DNA of 56,830 bases from Streptomyces sp. WAC06614 (lineage in GTDB: Bacteria > Actinomycetota > Actinomycetes > Streptomycetales > Streptomycetaceae), in contig NZ_RPRY01000009.1 of NCBI RefSeq assembly GCF_003949795.1, forward strand, positions 1 through 56,830. The letters run 5' to 3'. Under the pieces are notes generated by a model that had not been told where the DNA came from, did not search any database, and worked only from the letters and a program-made list of their open reading frames with translations. A program made the position numbers and the translations under genes. Shown here piece after piece: positions 1 through 8,422 of the stretch (position 1 is the first letter of the stretch; each line of letters begins with the position of its first letter).

Positions 1-1844
1 GGGGTGGTGGGGGCCGGGTGGAGCATCTGGCCGGCGGCGAGCTTTCGGTAGGTGGGGCTGCTGGTGAGCAGTTCCTCGTGACGTCCGCGGGCGGTGGTGC
101 GGCCGTTGTCCAGGACGATGATCTGGTCGGCGTGCTGGACCGTGGAGAGGCGGTGCGCGATCACCAGGAGGGCGCATTCCTGCGCCACGTCCTTCATGAC
201 GGTGGTGAGGGCGGTTTCGTTGATGCTGTCGAGGTGGGAGGTGGGTTCGTCGAGCAGCAGGAGCGCCGGTCGGGCGAGCAGGGCGCGGGCCAGGGCGACC
301 CTTTGGCGTTCGCCGGCCGAGAGGGTGCCGCCGCGTGGGCCGAGCATGCCCGTCAGGCCGCCGGGCAGTCGCCGGGCGACTCCCTCCAGTCGGGCGAGCT
401 CGACGACGCGCCGTACGTCGGCGTCGGTGGCGTGGGGCGCGGCATAGGTGATGTTGTCCCGCAAGGAGCCGTGGAGGACGTGGGTGTCCTGGTCGACGAC
501 GGCGATGCGTTCGCGGCAGGCGGAGCGGCCCAGTTCGGTGGCGGGCAGGTCGTCGAAGAGCAGGCTTCCGGAATCGGGCTCGTAGAACCGGGCGACCAGG
601 GCGAAGATCGTGCTCTTGCCGGCACCCGACCGACCGACCAGGGCCGTCTGGCTGCGGTGGGGGACGGCGAAGGAGATGCCGCGCAGCACCGGCCGGTCCG
701 GTTCGTAGCCGAAGCAGACGTCCCGCAGGGCGAGCGCCGGCGCTCGCCCCTCCGCCCCGTTCGTGCGGCCGGGCTCCCTCACGGCGGCGATCGGCGGGCG
801 TGGGCGGGTTCGGGTGGCGGGTGCGCGGTCCGGCTCCGCGGGCTCCACCGGCAGCAGGAGGGCTTGTTCGATGCGCTGGTAGGCGCCCATGCCGCGCTGG
901 ATCAGGCCGACCGCGCGGAAGACCGAGGAGAGCGGCAGGACCAGGTACGAGGCGTAGAGCAGGAACGCGACCAGGTCGCCGAGCGAGTTGGCGTGTCCGC
1001 TCACCCGCAGGCCGCCGATGACGAGGACGACGAGGAAGGAGCCCTGGACGGCGAGTTCGACGGCCGGACTCATGACGGAGGCGAGTTTCGCGGTCCGTAC
1101 GCCGGCGCTGTACGCCGCTTCGACCCGTTCTCCGATGCGGGCCGCTTCGCGGTCCTCGGCGCGGTGGACGCGGACCATCGGCAGGGCGCCGAGCGCACGT
1201 TCCAGGTCGGCGGCGATCGCACCGACCGAGTCCTGCATGCGCGTGGAGGCGGTCCGGATGCCGTTGAGCAGGGAGGCGACGATCAGTGCGGCGAGGGCCA
1301 CGGTCAGGGCCACGAGCAGGAGCAGCAGCGGGTCGATCCACACCATCAGCGCGATCGCCCCCGCCGCGACGACGGCTCCCGTCACGAGGTCGACCAGTGC
1401 CTGCGAGACCACTTCCCTCAGCAGGGTGGTGTCGGCGGTGACCCGGGAGATCAGGTCGCCGCTGCGGTGCCGCTCGTACTCCCTCATCTCCAGCCGGAGC
1501 AGTCGCGCGACCAGGCCGTGGCGCAGCCGGCGTACGACGCCCTCGCCCATGCGCTCCAGAACGAAACGCCCCACCGCGCCCGTCGCCGCTTCGACGACGA
1601 ACAGCACGGCGAGGGCCAGCAGGAGGGGCCACAGCACCTGTCCGCGGCCACTCGCGTCGACAGCCTGCTTGGCGACGAGCGGCTGGGCCAGACCCAGGGC
1701 GGAGCCCACCAGGGTGAGCACGGTGGCCGCGCCGAGGGAAGCCCGGTGTCCGGCGGTCAGCCGGTACATGGTGGCGATCGCGGCCCGGGTGGAGCGGTCG
1801 CTTCCTGCCGTCGCCTGCGTCTGATCCACGGCGCTGTCGGTCAT
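1..1844 (-). CDS. Lasso peptide ABC exporter (fused permease/ATPase), 3' end just outside window
   Basis: Half-transporter with an N-terminal six-helix exporter domain (about residues 1-320) and a C-terminal nucleotide-binding domain. Visible motifs are Walker A GRSGAGKST near residue 405, the signature LSAGERQ near 505 and Walker B LLLLDEPT near 530. The last readable residues (HEELLTSSPTYRKLAAGQ) are typical of the extreme C-terminus of this family, so only a few codons are missing. The ATG at 1844 overlaps the stop of the B2 peptidase gene by 4 nt (ATGA), so the two are translationally coupled. As the last gene of the lasso operon it probably exports the mature peptide and gives self-immunity. 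That role is inferred from family and position. Confidence 0.93.
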   Translation of the reverse strand, partial: MTDSAVDQTQATAGSDRSTRAAIATMYRLTAGHRASLGAATVLTLVGSALGLAQPLVAKQAVDASGRGQVLWPLLLALAVLFVVEAATGAVGRFVLERMGEGVVRRLRHGLVARLLRLEMREYERHRSGDLISRVTADTTLLREVVSQALVDLVTGAVVAAGAIALMVWIDPLLLLLVALTVALAALIVASLLNGIRTASTRMQDSVGAIAADLERALGALPMVRVHRAEDREAARIGERVEAAYSAGVRTAKLASVMSPAVELAVQGSFLVVLVIGGLRVSGHANSLGDLVAFLLYASYLVLPLSSVFRAVGLIQRGMGAYQRIEQALLLPVEPAEPDRAPATRTRPRPPIAAVREPGRTNGAEGRAPALALRDVCFGYEPDRPVLRGISFAVPHRSQTALVGRSGAGKSTIFALVARFYEPDSGSLLFDDLPATELGRSACRERIAVVDQDTHVLHGSLRDNITYAAPHATDADVRRVVELARLEGVARRLPGGLTGMLGPRGGTLSAGERQRVALARALLARPALLLLDEPTSHLDSINETALTTVMKDVAQECALLVIAHRLSTVQHADQIIVLDNGRTTARGRHEELLTSSPTYRKLAAGQMLHPAPTT

Positions 1845-2275
1845 CGGCCCGGTCGGCTCCTGGGGGCGACCGTGACGAGCCGGGTGAAGTAGTCGTCGGG
1901 GACGCCCTCGGCGACGGGCCGGCCCTCCACCTCGATCCAGGCGTGCGCGGTGAACGGCGGCACCACGCGGACGCCCGTGCACCAGGTCGGCCACGTCCCC
2001 GACAGCCGGCACAGCAGCGCGGCCCCCAGGGAACGGGGCAGGCAGCCCTTGGGGCCGGCGCAGCGCAGGCTGACCGCGCACATGGCACCCCGGGCGTTCT
2101 CCGCCTGCGCGGCGGTGGCCGGGGTGGCGCCGCGGCGGGCGAGGTCGAGCACGGCGCGGATCCGACGGGGCGGCAGGAGCGAGAGGACGACGGCGGGGAG
2201 CAGGACCAGTCGGGCGCCCATGCGCCACGCGAAGGGGACTCCGACGGGCCGCTCCAGGGCACTGGGGGTCGTCAT
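1841..2275 (-). CDS. Lasso peptide B2 protein (transglutaminase-like leader peptidase)
   Basis: A 144-residue protein matching the lasso B2 family, a cysteine-protease fold that cleaves the leader from the precursor. The likely catalytic Cys78 lies in GCLPRSL and His111 in FTAHAWIEVEG, with a hydrophobic N-terminal stretch at residues 20-35. Its ATG overlaps the stop of the upstream B1/RRE gene by 4 nt and its own stop overlaps the exporter start by 4 nt, so B1-B2-exporter form one coupled unit. Having B1 and B2 as separate genes is the usual actinobacterial arrangement. The length is normal for a split B2. Confidence 0.93.
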   Translation of the reverse strand: MTTPSALERPVGVPFAWRMGARLVLLPAVVLSLLPPRRIRAVLDLARRGATPATAAQAENARGAMCAVSLRCAGPKGCLPRSLGAALLCRLSGTWPTWCTGVRVVPPFTAHAWIEVEGRPVAEGVPDDYFTRLVTVAPRSRPGR

Positions 2276-2526
2276 TCGGCCAGCCCCGCAGCCCGCAGCT
2301 GCTGTACGAGGGCCTTGACGTCCCGGCCTGCCCGGCCCTGGTCGATGTCGAACTCCGCGGTGAGTGCGGCAATCGCGTCCGCCTCGTCACCGCCCGCCAT
2401 CAGCGCTTTGATCACCAGGGTGGCGCTGGGGTTCAACTCCCAGTACTCCCCGGCGCGTTCGTCCAGGAGGACAGTGCCGTAGTCGGTCTCCGCCGTGGAG
2501 ACGTCGGCGCCGAACCGCAATGCCAT
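2272..2526 (-). CDS. Lasso peptide B1 protein (PqqD-like RiPP recognition element)
   Basis: An 84-residue PqqD-fold protein. The features GTVLLDERAGEYWELNPSA and the C-terminal helical part ending in VQQLRAAGLAE are typical of stand-alone RRE proteins, which bind the precursor leader and hand it to the B2 peptidase. The start is the ATG at 2526, giving normal PqqD length; longer readings into the cyclase gene in this frame are shadows. It lies 41 nt after the cyclase stop and is coupled to B2 by an ATGA overlap. Confidence 0.92.
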   Translation of the reverse strand: MALRFGADVSTAETDYGTVLLDERAGEYWELNPSATLVIKALMAGGDEADAIAALTAEFDIDQGRAGRDVKALVQQLRAAGLAE

Positions 2527-2567
2527 GGTGTGCGTACCTTTCCCGTGGTGGAGTGCAGGGGCCGGTC

Positions 2568-4460
2568 CTAGGGACCGGTGCGGGCCGTGGCCTGCGTGTT
2601 CTCTCCGGCCTGCGTGGCCTCCGTGGCCTGCGGGGCTCGGCCGAGGCCGCGCAGCCATACTTCGGCGGCGATGGTCGAGTAGAGGATCGCCTCGCGCAGC
2701 TCGGGCGTGGCCGGCCGCCGGGCGAGCCGGCGCAGGGCCTTCCCGTCGACCAGACCGAGCTGTTCCAGCCGCGAGTCCTCCCACAGCGTCAGCAGGTCGG
2801 CGCGGTGTTCGCGCAGCCCGTTGAAGGCGTCCATGGAGGCGGCGGCCTTGTTGGTGCGCCGCAGGCACGCGTCGGGGACGATCCCTTGCATGGCGGCGGT
2901 CAGGAGGGGTTTGTACTGCCAGGGCGTGACGCGCTCGCTCGGGCGGACGGCGAGGCATGCCTCGATGACGCGGTCGTCGAGGAACGGCGACGCCATCGGC
3001 ACGCCGGCGCGGGCGGCCATCCGGTCCCACTGGCGGATGATGCGCGTGCAGGAGCGGATCTGGTCCAGGTCGGCGTGCAGGCCACGGTCCGGGTGGAGCG
3101 GGACGGCGTGCTCGGCGGCCTCGCGCAGCGCCCGTCCGGCCATGCGCTCGGCGTCCGGGGTGACCCAGTCGAACAGGCGAGGGGGCATGCCCCAGCCGAG
3201 GCTCGTGCGGACGGTCGCGGGCAGCGGGTCCCGGAGCCGGTGGCCGGCGTCGGCCAGCCACCTCCCGTACGGACGTGAGTCGGCCAGCGCGCGTGCCGTC
3301 GTGCCCAAGGGCCACTGCCACAGGGCACGGAAGCCACGCAGCGTGCGGAGGGCGAACAGCGGGCGGGTGCGCAGCAGGCGGTGGTAGTACGCCTCGGAGC
3401 ACCAGGCCACGTGGTCGCCGCCGATGCCGGTCAGGTGCAGCCTGCTGCCGCGCTCGGCCATGGCGGGCAGGTGGTGCAGGACACGCGAGCGGTCCATGAC
3501 GCCGATGGTCGGCTCGTCGAGCAGGTCGTCGATGCCGAGCAGGTCCTCGTAGACCAGCGGAGAGGCGTCGGCGTCCCAGACGACGTGCTCGACCTGCGGC
3601 AGCGACCGGACGGCCTGCCGGGCCCAGTGGAGGTCGGTGTCGGCGGGGTCGCGGCCCGGCCACGTGCTGGCGACCACCCGGGCCGGGGACCGCGCGGCCA
3701 GGAAACAGACGGACGTGGAGTCCAGTCCGCCGGACAGGTCGCAGCTGACCACGCCACCCTGCCGCGTACGGGCGTCGACCGCCGCGGCCAGGGCTTCACG
3801 GACGACGGGGGCGCCGTCGGCCAGAGGCCGTACCGGCTCGGGCGGCGTCCACCAGCGCGAGCGGTGCACCGTCCGGCCGTCGGCGGCGATGATCAGCGCG
3901 TCCTGGGGGGACACGGCGGTGACGCCGCGCCACAGGGGTGTCTCGGCGAGCGGATGGGGGACGGGCCACAACAGGCGGACGGCCAGCTGCTCCCGGTCGG
4001 GTTCGGCGCCGATCGCGCCGGCGAGCAGGTCGGCGCGGCTGGCGGCCACCTGCACCCCGTCGACGGGCGCGTGGAAGACCAGTCGGAGCCCGGACGCGGT
4101 GCCCTGCACCCTGAGCCGCCCGTCGAGCGCGGCGATCAGGTGGAAGCTGCCGGGAAGCGAGCGGGCCAGGGCGTCCACGTCGGCGAGATCGCGCAGCCGC
4201 CCGGCACGGCGCTGGAGCTCCACGGCGTCGACGGGGCAGCAACCGATGACGGCAAGGGCCGCGTGGCCGGCGCGCGCGGCGACGACGTCGCGGTCGTGCC
4301 ACTCTCCCACCAGCCAGGGCCGGCCCGAGGGGTGCGGCAGGGTGCGCGTTCCGGGACGGGAGAAGGAGCGGGCCACGGCGGCCGCGTCCGCACGGTCGGT
4401 GAAGACCGCGAAGTGCGCGTCGCCGGGGCCCGTCCCCGCACTCTCGTGCAGTTCAGTCAT
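2568..4460 (-). CDS. Lasso peptide isopeptide-bond-forming cyclase (asparagine synthetase-like)
   Basis: A 630-residue lasso C protein. The N-terminal part (about 1-200) resembles the class II glutaminase domain of asparagine synthetases but lacks an N-terminal catalytic Cys. The C-terminal synthetase domain has the ATP-pyrophosphatase loop SGGLDS at residues 243-248 and the HLTGIGGDH segment. It should adenylate the acceptor Asp/Glu side chain of the core peptide and form the macrolactam with the new N-terminus. It starts 25 nt after the precursor stop. No strong ribosome binding site is visible before the ATG, so translation may depend on the precursor gene. The C-terminal tail is rich in A, T and Q and looks disordered. 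Confidence 0.95.
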   Translation of the reverse strand: MTELHESAGTGPGDAHFAVFTDRADAAAVARSFSRPGTRTLPHPSGRPWLVGEWHDRDVVAARAGHAALAVIGCCPVDAVELQRRAGRLRDLADVDALARSLPGSFHLIAALDGRLRVQGTASGLRLVFHAPVDGVQVAASRADLLAGAIGAEPDREQLAVRLLWPVPHPLAETPLWRGVTAVSPQDALIIAADGRTVHRSRWWTPPEPVRPLADGAPVVREALAAAVDARTRQGGVVSCDLSGGLDSTSVCFLAARSPARVVASTWPGRDPADTDLHWARQAVRSLPQVEHVVWDADASPLVYEDLLGIDDLLDEPTIGVMDRSRVLHHLPAMAERGSRLHLTGIGGDHVAWCSEAYYHRLLRTRPLFALRTLRGFRALWQWPLGTTARALADSRPYGRWLADAGHRLRDPLPATVRTSLGWGMPPRLFDWVTPDAERMAGRALREAAEHAVPLHPDRGLHADLDQIRSCTRIIRQWDRMAARAGVPMASPFLDDRVIEACLAVRPSERVTPWQYKPLLTAAMQGIVPDACLRRTNKAAASMDAFNGLREHRADLLTLWEDSRLEQLGLVDGKALRRLARRPATPELREAILYSTIAAEVWLRGLGRAPQATEATQAGENTQATARTGP

Positions 4461-4485
4461 GACGTCGGGTCAGGACCGTCGGTCG

Positions 4486-4596
4486 TCAGTTCTTGCTCAG
4501 GATCAGCCGGTCGTTGCCGGAACTCTGCAGCAGCCCGGTCTTCTTGCGGAACGCCCCGAGCTTGGCGAGCGTCGGCGCTTCGTAAGCCTTCTTCAT
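4486..4596 (-). CDS. Citrulassin-type lasso peptide precursor (36 aa)
   Basis: A 36-residue peptide gene with a GAGGAGA ribosome binding site upstream of the ATG. The leader has the actinobacterial lasso recognition motif Y-x2-P-x-L-x3-G-x-F (Tyr5, Pro8, Leu10, Gly14, Phe16) and a Thr at the penultimate leader position. The leader then ends in TG, giving a predicted core LLQSSGNDRLILSKN with an 8-residue ring (Leu1 amine to Asp8 side chain). Position by position it matches the citrulassin family (LLGLAGNDRLVLSKN for citrulassin A, from memory), differing at residues 3, 4, 5 and 11. Arg9, the residue converted to citrulline in citrulassins, is conserved. First gene of the operon. Confidence 0.93.
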   Translation of the reverse strand: MKKAYEAPTLAKLGAFRKKTGLLQSSGNDRLILSKN

Positions 4597-5022
4597 GACG
4601 TCTCCTCACGTGGCAGGTGTCACGATCGCCTCCCCGGAACGAGGAAGCGGTGTACCCCCATAGCTATGCGTGGAGGGGTATGCCCAGACAAGGGAGCCAA
4701 GGAAAATAGGACTATATGCAGCGCGCGTATGCGGCCTGATTTCACCGTGGGGCGCGCGGGTGAGGGAAGGAGAAAAATTCGGCAGGCTTTATGGCGCACA
4801 CGAACGAAAAATCGTTTTGAAGCCGTCCAACAAGAATGTCCGGGCGGTGTTGGCAGGCGGAGCCCCCGATGGTAGGGCGACGAAGCCACCGTGCCCCACT
4901 CCGGTCACCCTGCTTCGCTTCCGCACCTCCGGCCCCCCTGCCTGAATGGCCGAATACCGTCGCTGACTGCGCGCGTCCCATCCCTCCGCGCGGCGGCGTC
5001 CGGACAACGACGAAGCCCCAGG
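4597..5022. other. Intergenic region upstream of the lasso operon
   Basis: A 426-nt gap with no convincing gene; the overlapping ORFs lack Streptomyces codon bias. It is AT-richer than its surroundings, carries the nested palindrome at 4653-4680 and, on the minus strand, a TATAGT -10-like hexamer (4711-4716) without a well-spaced -35. The lasso promoter is presumably here. Confidence 0.5.
4653..4680. promoter_or_regulatory. Candidate operator upstream of the lasso operon
   Basis: A nested inverted repeat: outer arms TACCCC (4653-4658) and GGGGTA (4675-4680) enclose the perfect 10-bp palindrome CATAGCTATG (4659-4668). It lies about 57 nt upstream of the precursor ATG, inside an unusually AT-rich patch. 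Possible regulator binding site; no regulator gene is adjacent on this side. Confidence 0.4.
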
Positions 5023-5313
5023 TCAGGGTTCCTCGGGGTGGGGCCCGGTGCCGCTCGGGGGCCTGCTGGTGGCCAGCCAGGACCGGGCCGGTTCGGCGGG
5101 ATGGGCGGTGTCGACGGTGAGGTGGAGGCGGGTGCCTCCGCCGGGGGCGGGGTAGCTGCGCTGCTCGCCACCGGCGAAGCAGCGACGGAGGACGTCCGCC
5201 ACCATCCGGGCGGCGTCCGGGGTGGCGGCGACGATGCGGACTTCGGCGTACCCCGGCGGCGGCAGGGCTTCCTCCGGCTCGTTGCGGTCCAAGGCGGCAC
5301 CGTCCTTTCCCAT
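5023..5313 (-). CDS. Small conserved hypothetical protein
   Basis: A 96-residue acidic protein of unknown function. The central stretch (EVRIVAATPDAARMVADVLR, then RSYPAPGGGTRLHLTVDT) reads as a beta-alpha-beta-beta fold with no catalytic motif that I recognise. The C-terminus (SRPPSGTGPHPEEP) is probably disordered. Codon use is typical Streptomyces. The start at 5313 is the first ATG; a start at the later Leu/Met region cannot be excluded. Divergent from the DUF5994 gene. Confidence 0.6.
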   Translation of the reverse strand: MGKDGAALDRNEPEEALPPPGYAEVRIVAATPDAARMVADVLRRCFAGGEQRSYPAPGGGTRLHLTVDTAHPAEPARSWLATSRPPSGTGPHPEEP

Positions 5314-5519
5314 CGAAGGCCGGGTCGGTCAGGTCTCCGTACGACCACGGTACGTCCGAAGGTCCGGCACCGACCGGTTCCCCGGCCGGGAGCGGCGCGT
5401 CCGCGGGTCCCCCCGGAGTACGGTGAAAGAGCGGGGCCGACGCTCCGCTCACCGGCCCGGCGTCCGCCGTGGCACCGGTTCGGGCGGCGCGGCACCACCC
5501 GTGGACGGGCGGACCGACC

Positions 5520-6047
5520 ATGACCGACGCAGGCACCTCCCCCCACCGCGTCCCCACGCCGTCACGGCTCCTGCCGGACGAGGTCCACCGGGCCGTCGGA
5601 CCGGGCACCGCGCTGCTCCGGCTGGAGACGACGGGATCCCGGCAGAACCTGCTCGACGGCGCCTGGTGGCCGCGCTCGCGTGACGTGGAGCGGGAGCTCC
5701 CGCCACTGATCACCGCCCTGACCGAACACCTCGGACCCATCACCCGGGTCGGCCTGGACGCCTCCGCCTGGAACGGCATCCCGGTCCGCCTGGTCGTCGA
5801 CGACCGGGTCGTGCACCTCGACTCCTTCCCCGTCGGCGACGACACCGTCCTGGTGACCCGCGGCGACAACGACCACTTCTCCCTCATGGTCGTCCCGCCC
5901 GCCGCTACCCCCGAGGCCGCCCGCACGGCCATGGCCCGCGCCGTCCACGCCGACAACGTCACCCGAGCCGCCGAGATCCTCCTCGCCGAACTCCCCCACC
6001 CCGCAGCCCCGTCGGTCGGCACCGCCCAGGACGACGAAAACGCCTGA
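5520..6047 (+). CDS. DUF5994 family protein
   Basis: A 175-residue protein with the DUF5994 hallmark segment RQNLLDGAWWPRSRDVERELP, followed by LITALTEHLGPITRVGLD and a beta-rich middle region ending in DHFSLMVVPP. Function unknown; the family is common and often multi-copy in Streptomyces. I chose the ATG at 5520 rather than the upstream in-frame ATG at 5469, because the extra residues are low complexity and the family starts near MTDAG. The cupin gene follows after 49 nt in the same direction. Confidence 0.75.
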   Translation: MTDAGTSPHRVPTPSRLLPDEVHRAVGPGTALLRLETTGSRQNLLDGAWWPRSRDVERELPPLITALTEHLGPITRVGLDASAWNGIPVRLVVDDRVVHLDSFPVGDDTVLVTRGDNDHFSLMVVPPAATPEAARTAMARAVHADNVTRAAEILLAELPHPAAPSVGTAQDDENA

Positions 6048-6096
6048 GGTCGTTGACCGCGTACCGCGTACCGCCTCCGTTGAGCGGGAGAGAAGC

Positions 6097-6573
6097 ATGA
6101 CCATCAAGGACATCGGGCCGGACCCCCAGAGCTTCGACCTCGAGAAGGCGACGCTCGAGAACACGGACTACCGCGCGGTCGCCTGGTCCGGGAAGTACCT
6201 TCAGTTGACGCTCATGTCGATCCCGGTGGGTGAGGACATCGGCTTGGAGGCGCACCCGGAGACTGACCAATTCCTACGACTCGACGCAGGCCGGGGCCGC
6301 GTCCAGATGGGCCGCGCGAAGGATCGACTCGATTTCGACCGGGAGGTCGAGGACGGTTGGGCCATCTTCGTACCCGCCGGCACTTGGCACAACGTCACCA
6401 ACATCGGTGACGAGACCCTGCACCTCTACGCCGTGTACGCGCCGGTCCACCACGCGTCGGGCAAGATCCATGCGACAGCCGCCGACGCGGAGCGCGACGA
6501 GGACTCAGACGGCGACGAGCCGCCGAGCTGGTCGGTCCAGCCTGCCCGGCAGCCGTCGGACGAGCACGCCTGA
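6097..6573 (+). CDS. Cupin-domain protein
   Basis: A 158-residue single-domain cupin. Cupin motif 1 is recognisable around residues 45-67 (PVGEDIGLEAHPETDQFLRL) and motif 2 around 88-105 (GWAIFVPAGTWHNVTNIG), with metal-ligand candidates His53, Glu55 and His99. The C-terminal 30 residues are acidic and disordered. Such cupins may be mannose-6-phosphate-isomerase-like, but the substrate cannot be told. A ribosome binding site (GGGAGAG) lies 8 nt before the ATG. Confidence 0.8.
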   Translation: MTIKDIGPDPQSFDLEKATLENTDYRAVAWSGKYLQLTLMSIPVGEDIGLEAHPETDQFLRLDAGRGRVQMGRAKDRLDFDREVEDGWAIFVPAGTWHNVTNIGDETLHLYAVYAPVHHASGKIHATAADAERDEDSDGDEPPSWSVQPARQPSDEHA

Positions 6574-6720
6574 CCGGCGGACTCATCGCGCCGGCGCGGG
6601 CCGCGCACCGGCGCGGCGCGACCGCCACCGTCCCCAGGATGTCGGTGCCCCCTTCGACGTGCCGTTACGGCCCTCATGGCACGAACGGCGCGCGGCCCCC
6701 GGTGGCCCGGACAACAAACG

Positions 6721-6745
6721 AGCCCCAGGTCGCTGACCTGGGGCT
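6721..6745 (-). terminator. Terminator downstream of tRNA-Gly
   Basis: A perfect 11-bp stem (AGCCCCAGGTC / GACCTGGGGCT) with a 3-nt loop, 10 nt past the 3' end of the minus-strand tRNA gene. Confidence 0.8.
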
Positions 6746-6755
6746 TCGTAGAAGA

Positions 6756-6825
6756 GCGGATGACGGGAATCGAACCCGCGCTATAAGCTTGGGAAGCTCA
6801 TGTTCTACCATTAAACTACATCCGC
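6756..6825 (-). tRNA. tRNA-Gly(CCC)
   Basis: A 70-nt cloverleaf read on the minus strand. The 7-bp acceptor stem GCGGATG/CATCCGC is fully paired. The 4-bp D stem is GTTT/GAAC, the anticodon stem TGAGC/GCTTA encloses loop TTCCCAA (anticodon CCC), and the T stem GCGGG/CCCGT carries loop TTCGATT. CCA is not encoded, as is usual in Streptomyces. A strong hairpin terminator follows directly. I saw no integrase and no repeated copy of the tRNA 3' end in the window. Confidence 0.96.
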
Positions 6826-7056
6826 ATTGCGGGCCAGATGCCTGGCTTCCGCATCGTTGCACACTGTACCCCATCCCTGGCCCCCGGTGTATCCGCCGTG
6901 GGGCCGTCGTGTTGTTCGGGGGGTACCAGGGGCTGTGCGGGCGGGAGTTGGGGCGTAGCGTGGGGGTGCGGAGTGGTGGCTTGGGTGGGTCCCGATCATC
7001 CCCTAATGTGGCGATTCGTCGCCGTACGCAGTACCGCTCGTGGGGAAAGGGACTCG

Positions 7057-7221
7057 ATGGAGCTCACCGTCGTCCGTTGTGCCGAAGGGCATGTTTTCAG
7101 CACCGCTACGTTCCCGATGCAGCAGCTCGGTGCCCGGCGGATCGGCCCCGGGCGGCTTCTCCGGTGTCCGCGGTGCGCGCGGCTCCGGCACGCCGTGCCG
7201 GTGACCGCCGCCCGGCGGTAG
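7057..7221 (+). CDS. Small putative zinc-ribbon protein
   Basis: A 54-residue protein with a strong ribosome binding site (GGGGAAAGGG) before the ATG. It has C-x3-H near the N-terminus (RCAEGH) and C-x2-C near the C-terminus (RCPRCARLRH), which looks like a single treble-clef/zinc-ribbon module. No known function. It sits directly upstream of dcd. Confidence 0.65.
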   Translation: MELTVVRCAEGHVFSTATFPMQQLGARRIGPGRLLRCPRCARLRHAVPVTAARR

Positions 7222-7310
7222 TCGCCCGGCGGTAGTCCTCGGGCTCGGTCCGTCGTGCGCGTCGGGGTCTCGATTGGGGGAGCCCGGCGCGCTCTGCGTA
7301 TCCTCGGGAC

Positions 7311-7898
7311 GTGCTTCTCTCAGACAAGGACATCCGGGCCGAGATCGACAGCGGGCGGGTGCGCATCGACCCGTTCGACGAGTCGATGGTGCAGCCCTCC
7401 AGCATCGACGTGCGGCTCGACCGGTATTTCCGGGTGTTCGAGAATCACCGCTACGCCCACATCGACCCGGCGATCGAGCAGCCCGACCTGACCAGGATGG
7501 TCGAGCCGGAGGGTGACGAGGCCTTCATCCTCCACCCCGGTGAATTCGTGCTCGCCTCGACCTACGAGGTCATCTCGCTGCCGGACGACATCGCCTCCAG
7601 ACTGGAGGGGAAGTCCTCTCTCGGGCGGCTCGGTCTGGTGACGCACTCGACGGCAGGGTTCATCGACCCCGGGTTCTCCGGGCACGTGACCCTGGAGCTG
7701 TCGAACCTGGCGACCCTGCCGATCAAGCTCTGGCCCGGGATGAAGATCGGGCAGTTGTGCATGTTCCGGCTCAGCTCGCCCGCGGAGTTCCCGTACGGCA
7801 GCGAGCGCTACGGGTCCCGCTACCAGGGCCAGCGCGGGCCGACCGCCTCGCGGTCCTTCCAGAACTTCCACCGCACCCAGGTGAGGCGACCCGAATGA
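7311..7898 (+). CDS. dcd: dCTP deaminase
   Basis: A 195-residue trimeric dCTP deaminase converting dCTP to dUTP for thymidylate synthesis. The family signature is clear: [26 protein letters not shown], then [20 protein letters not shown], which contains the catalytic glutamate and nucleotide-binding residues, and the C-terminal [15 protein letters not shown]. It starts with GTG at 7311 (MLLSDKDIR, the usual N-terminus). The stop overlaps the start of the phosphoribosyltransferase gene (ATGA), so the two pyrimidine/purine-metabolism genes are coupled. Confidence 0.96.
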   Translation: MLLSDKDIRAEIDSGRVRIDPFDESMVQPSSIDVRLDRYFRVFENHRYAHIDPAIEQPDLTRMVEPEGDEAFILHPGEFVLASTYEVISLPDDIASRLEGKSSLGRLGLVTHSTAGFIDPGFSGHVTLELSNLATLPIKLWPGMKIGQLCMFRLSSPAEFPYGSERYGSRYQGQRGPTASRSFQNFHRTQVRRPE

Positions 7899-8401
7899 CC
7901 AGCAGTGATGTAGTGCGAGAGACGTTGACGTACGAGAGCTTCGGCCGTGCCGTACGGGAGCTCGCGCAGACCATCGCCGACGACGGCTACGAGCCCGACA
8001 TCATCCTCAGCATCGCCCGGGGCGGGGTCTTCGTCGCCGGTGGACTGGCCTATGCGCTCGACTGCAAGAACATCCACCTGGTGAACGTGGAGTTCTACAC
8101 CGGCGTGGGGACCACCTTGGAGATGCCGGTCATGCTGGCTCCCGTGCCGGACGCGATCGACTTCTCCGACAAGAAGGTCCTGATCGCCGACGACGTCGCC
8201 GACACCGGCAAGACCCTCAAGCTGGTCCACGACTTCTGCCTGGGCACCGTCGCCGAGGTGCGCTCCGCCGTGATCTACGAGAAGTCGCACTCCCTGGTGA
8301 AGTGCGAGTACGTGTGGAAGAAGACCGACGACTGGATCGAGTTCCCGTGGTCCGTCGAGCGGCCCGTCGTCCAGCGGGCCGGGCAGGTGCTCGACGCCTG
8401 A
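7895..8401 (+). CDS. Phosphoribosyltransferase family protein
   Basis: A 168-residue type I phosphoribosyltransferase. The PRPP-binding motif is [14 protein letters not shown] (about residues 97-110) and the N-terminal part [17 protein letters not shown] is the pyrophosphate-binding loop region. It resembles Gpt/xanthine-guanine type enzymes, but the base specificity cannot be read. Its ATG overlaps the dcd stop by 4 nt, suggesting shared expression and a nucleotide-salvage role. Confidence 0.88.
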   Translation: MTSSDVVRETLTYESFGRAVRELAQTIADDGYEPDIILSIARGGVFVAGGLAYALDCKNIHLVNVEFYTGVGTTLEMPVMLAPVPDAIDFSDKKVLIADDVADTGKTLKLVHDFCLGTVAEVRSAVIYEKSHSLVKCEYVWKKTDDWIEFPWSVERPVVQRAGQVLDA

Positions 8402-8422
8402 CGGACCTCCCCCGTCACTGAC

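Noticed and set aside
18-1892. 624-codon open frame on the plus strand
   Set aside because: Antisense shadow of the ABC exporter, whose Walker and signature motifs read on the minus strand. GC-rich DNA keeps the opposite frame open.
4620-4945. Short ORFs upstream of the lasso precursor on both strands
   Set aside because: No ribosome binding sites and codon third positions are not GC-biased; the region looks regulatory.
5023-6573. Peptidyl arginine deiminase for citrulassin maturation
   Set aside because: None of the neighbouring proteins (DUF5994, cupin, 96-aa protein) has the deiminase fold motifs; the known enzymes are encoded elsewhere in the genome.
6756-6825. tRNA-Gly as attachment site of an integrated element
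   Set aside because: No integrase gene and no second copy of the tRNA 3' end found in the window.
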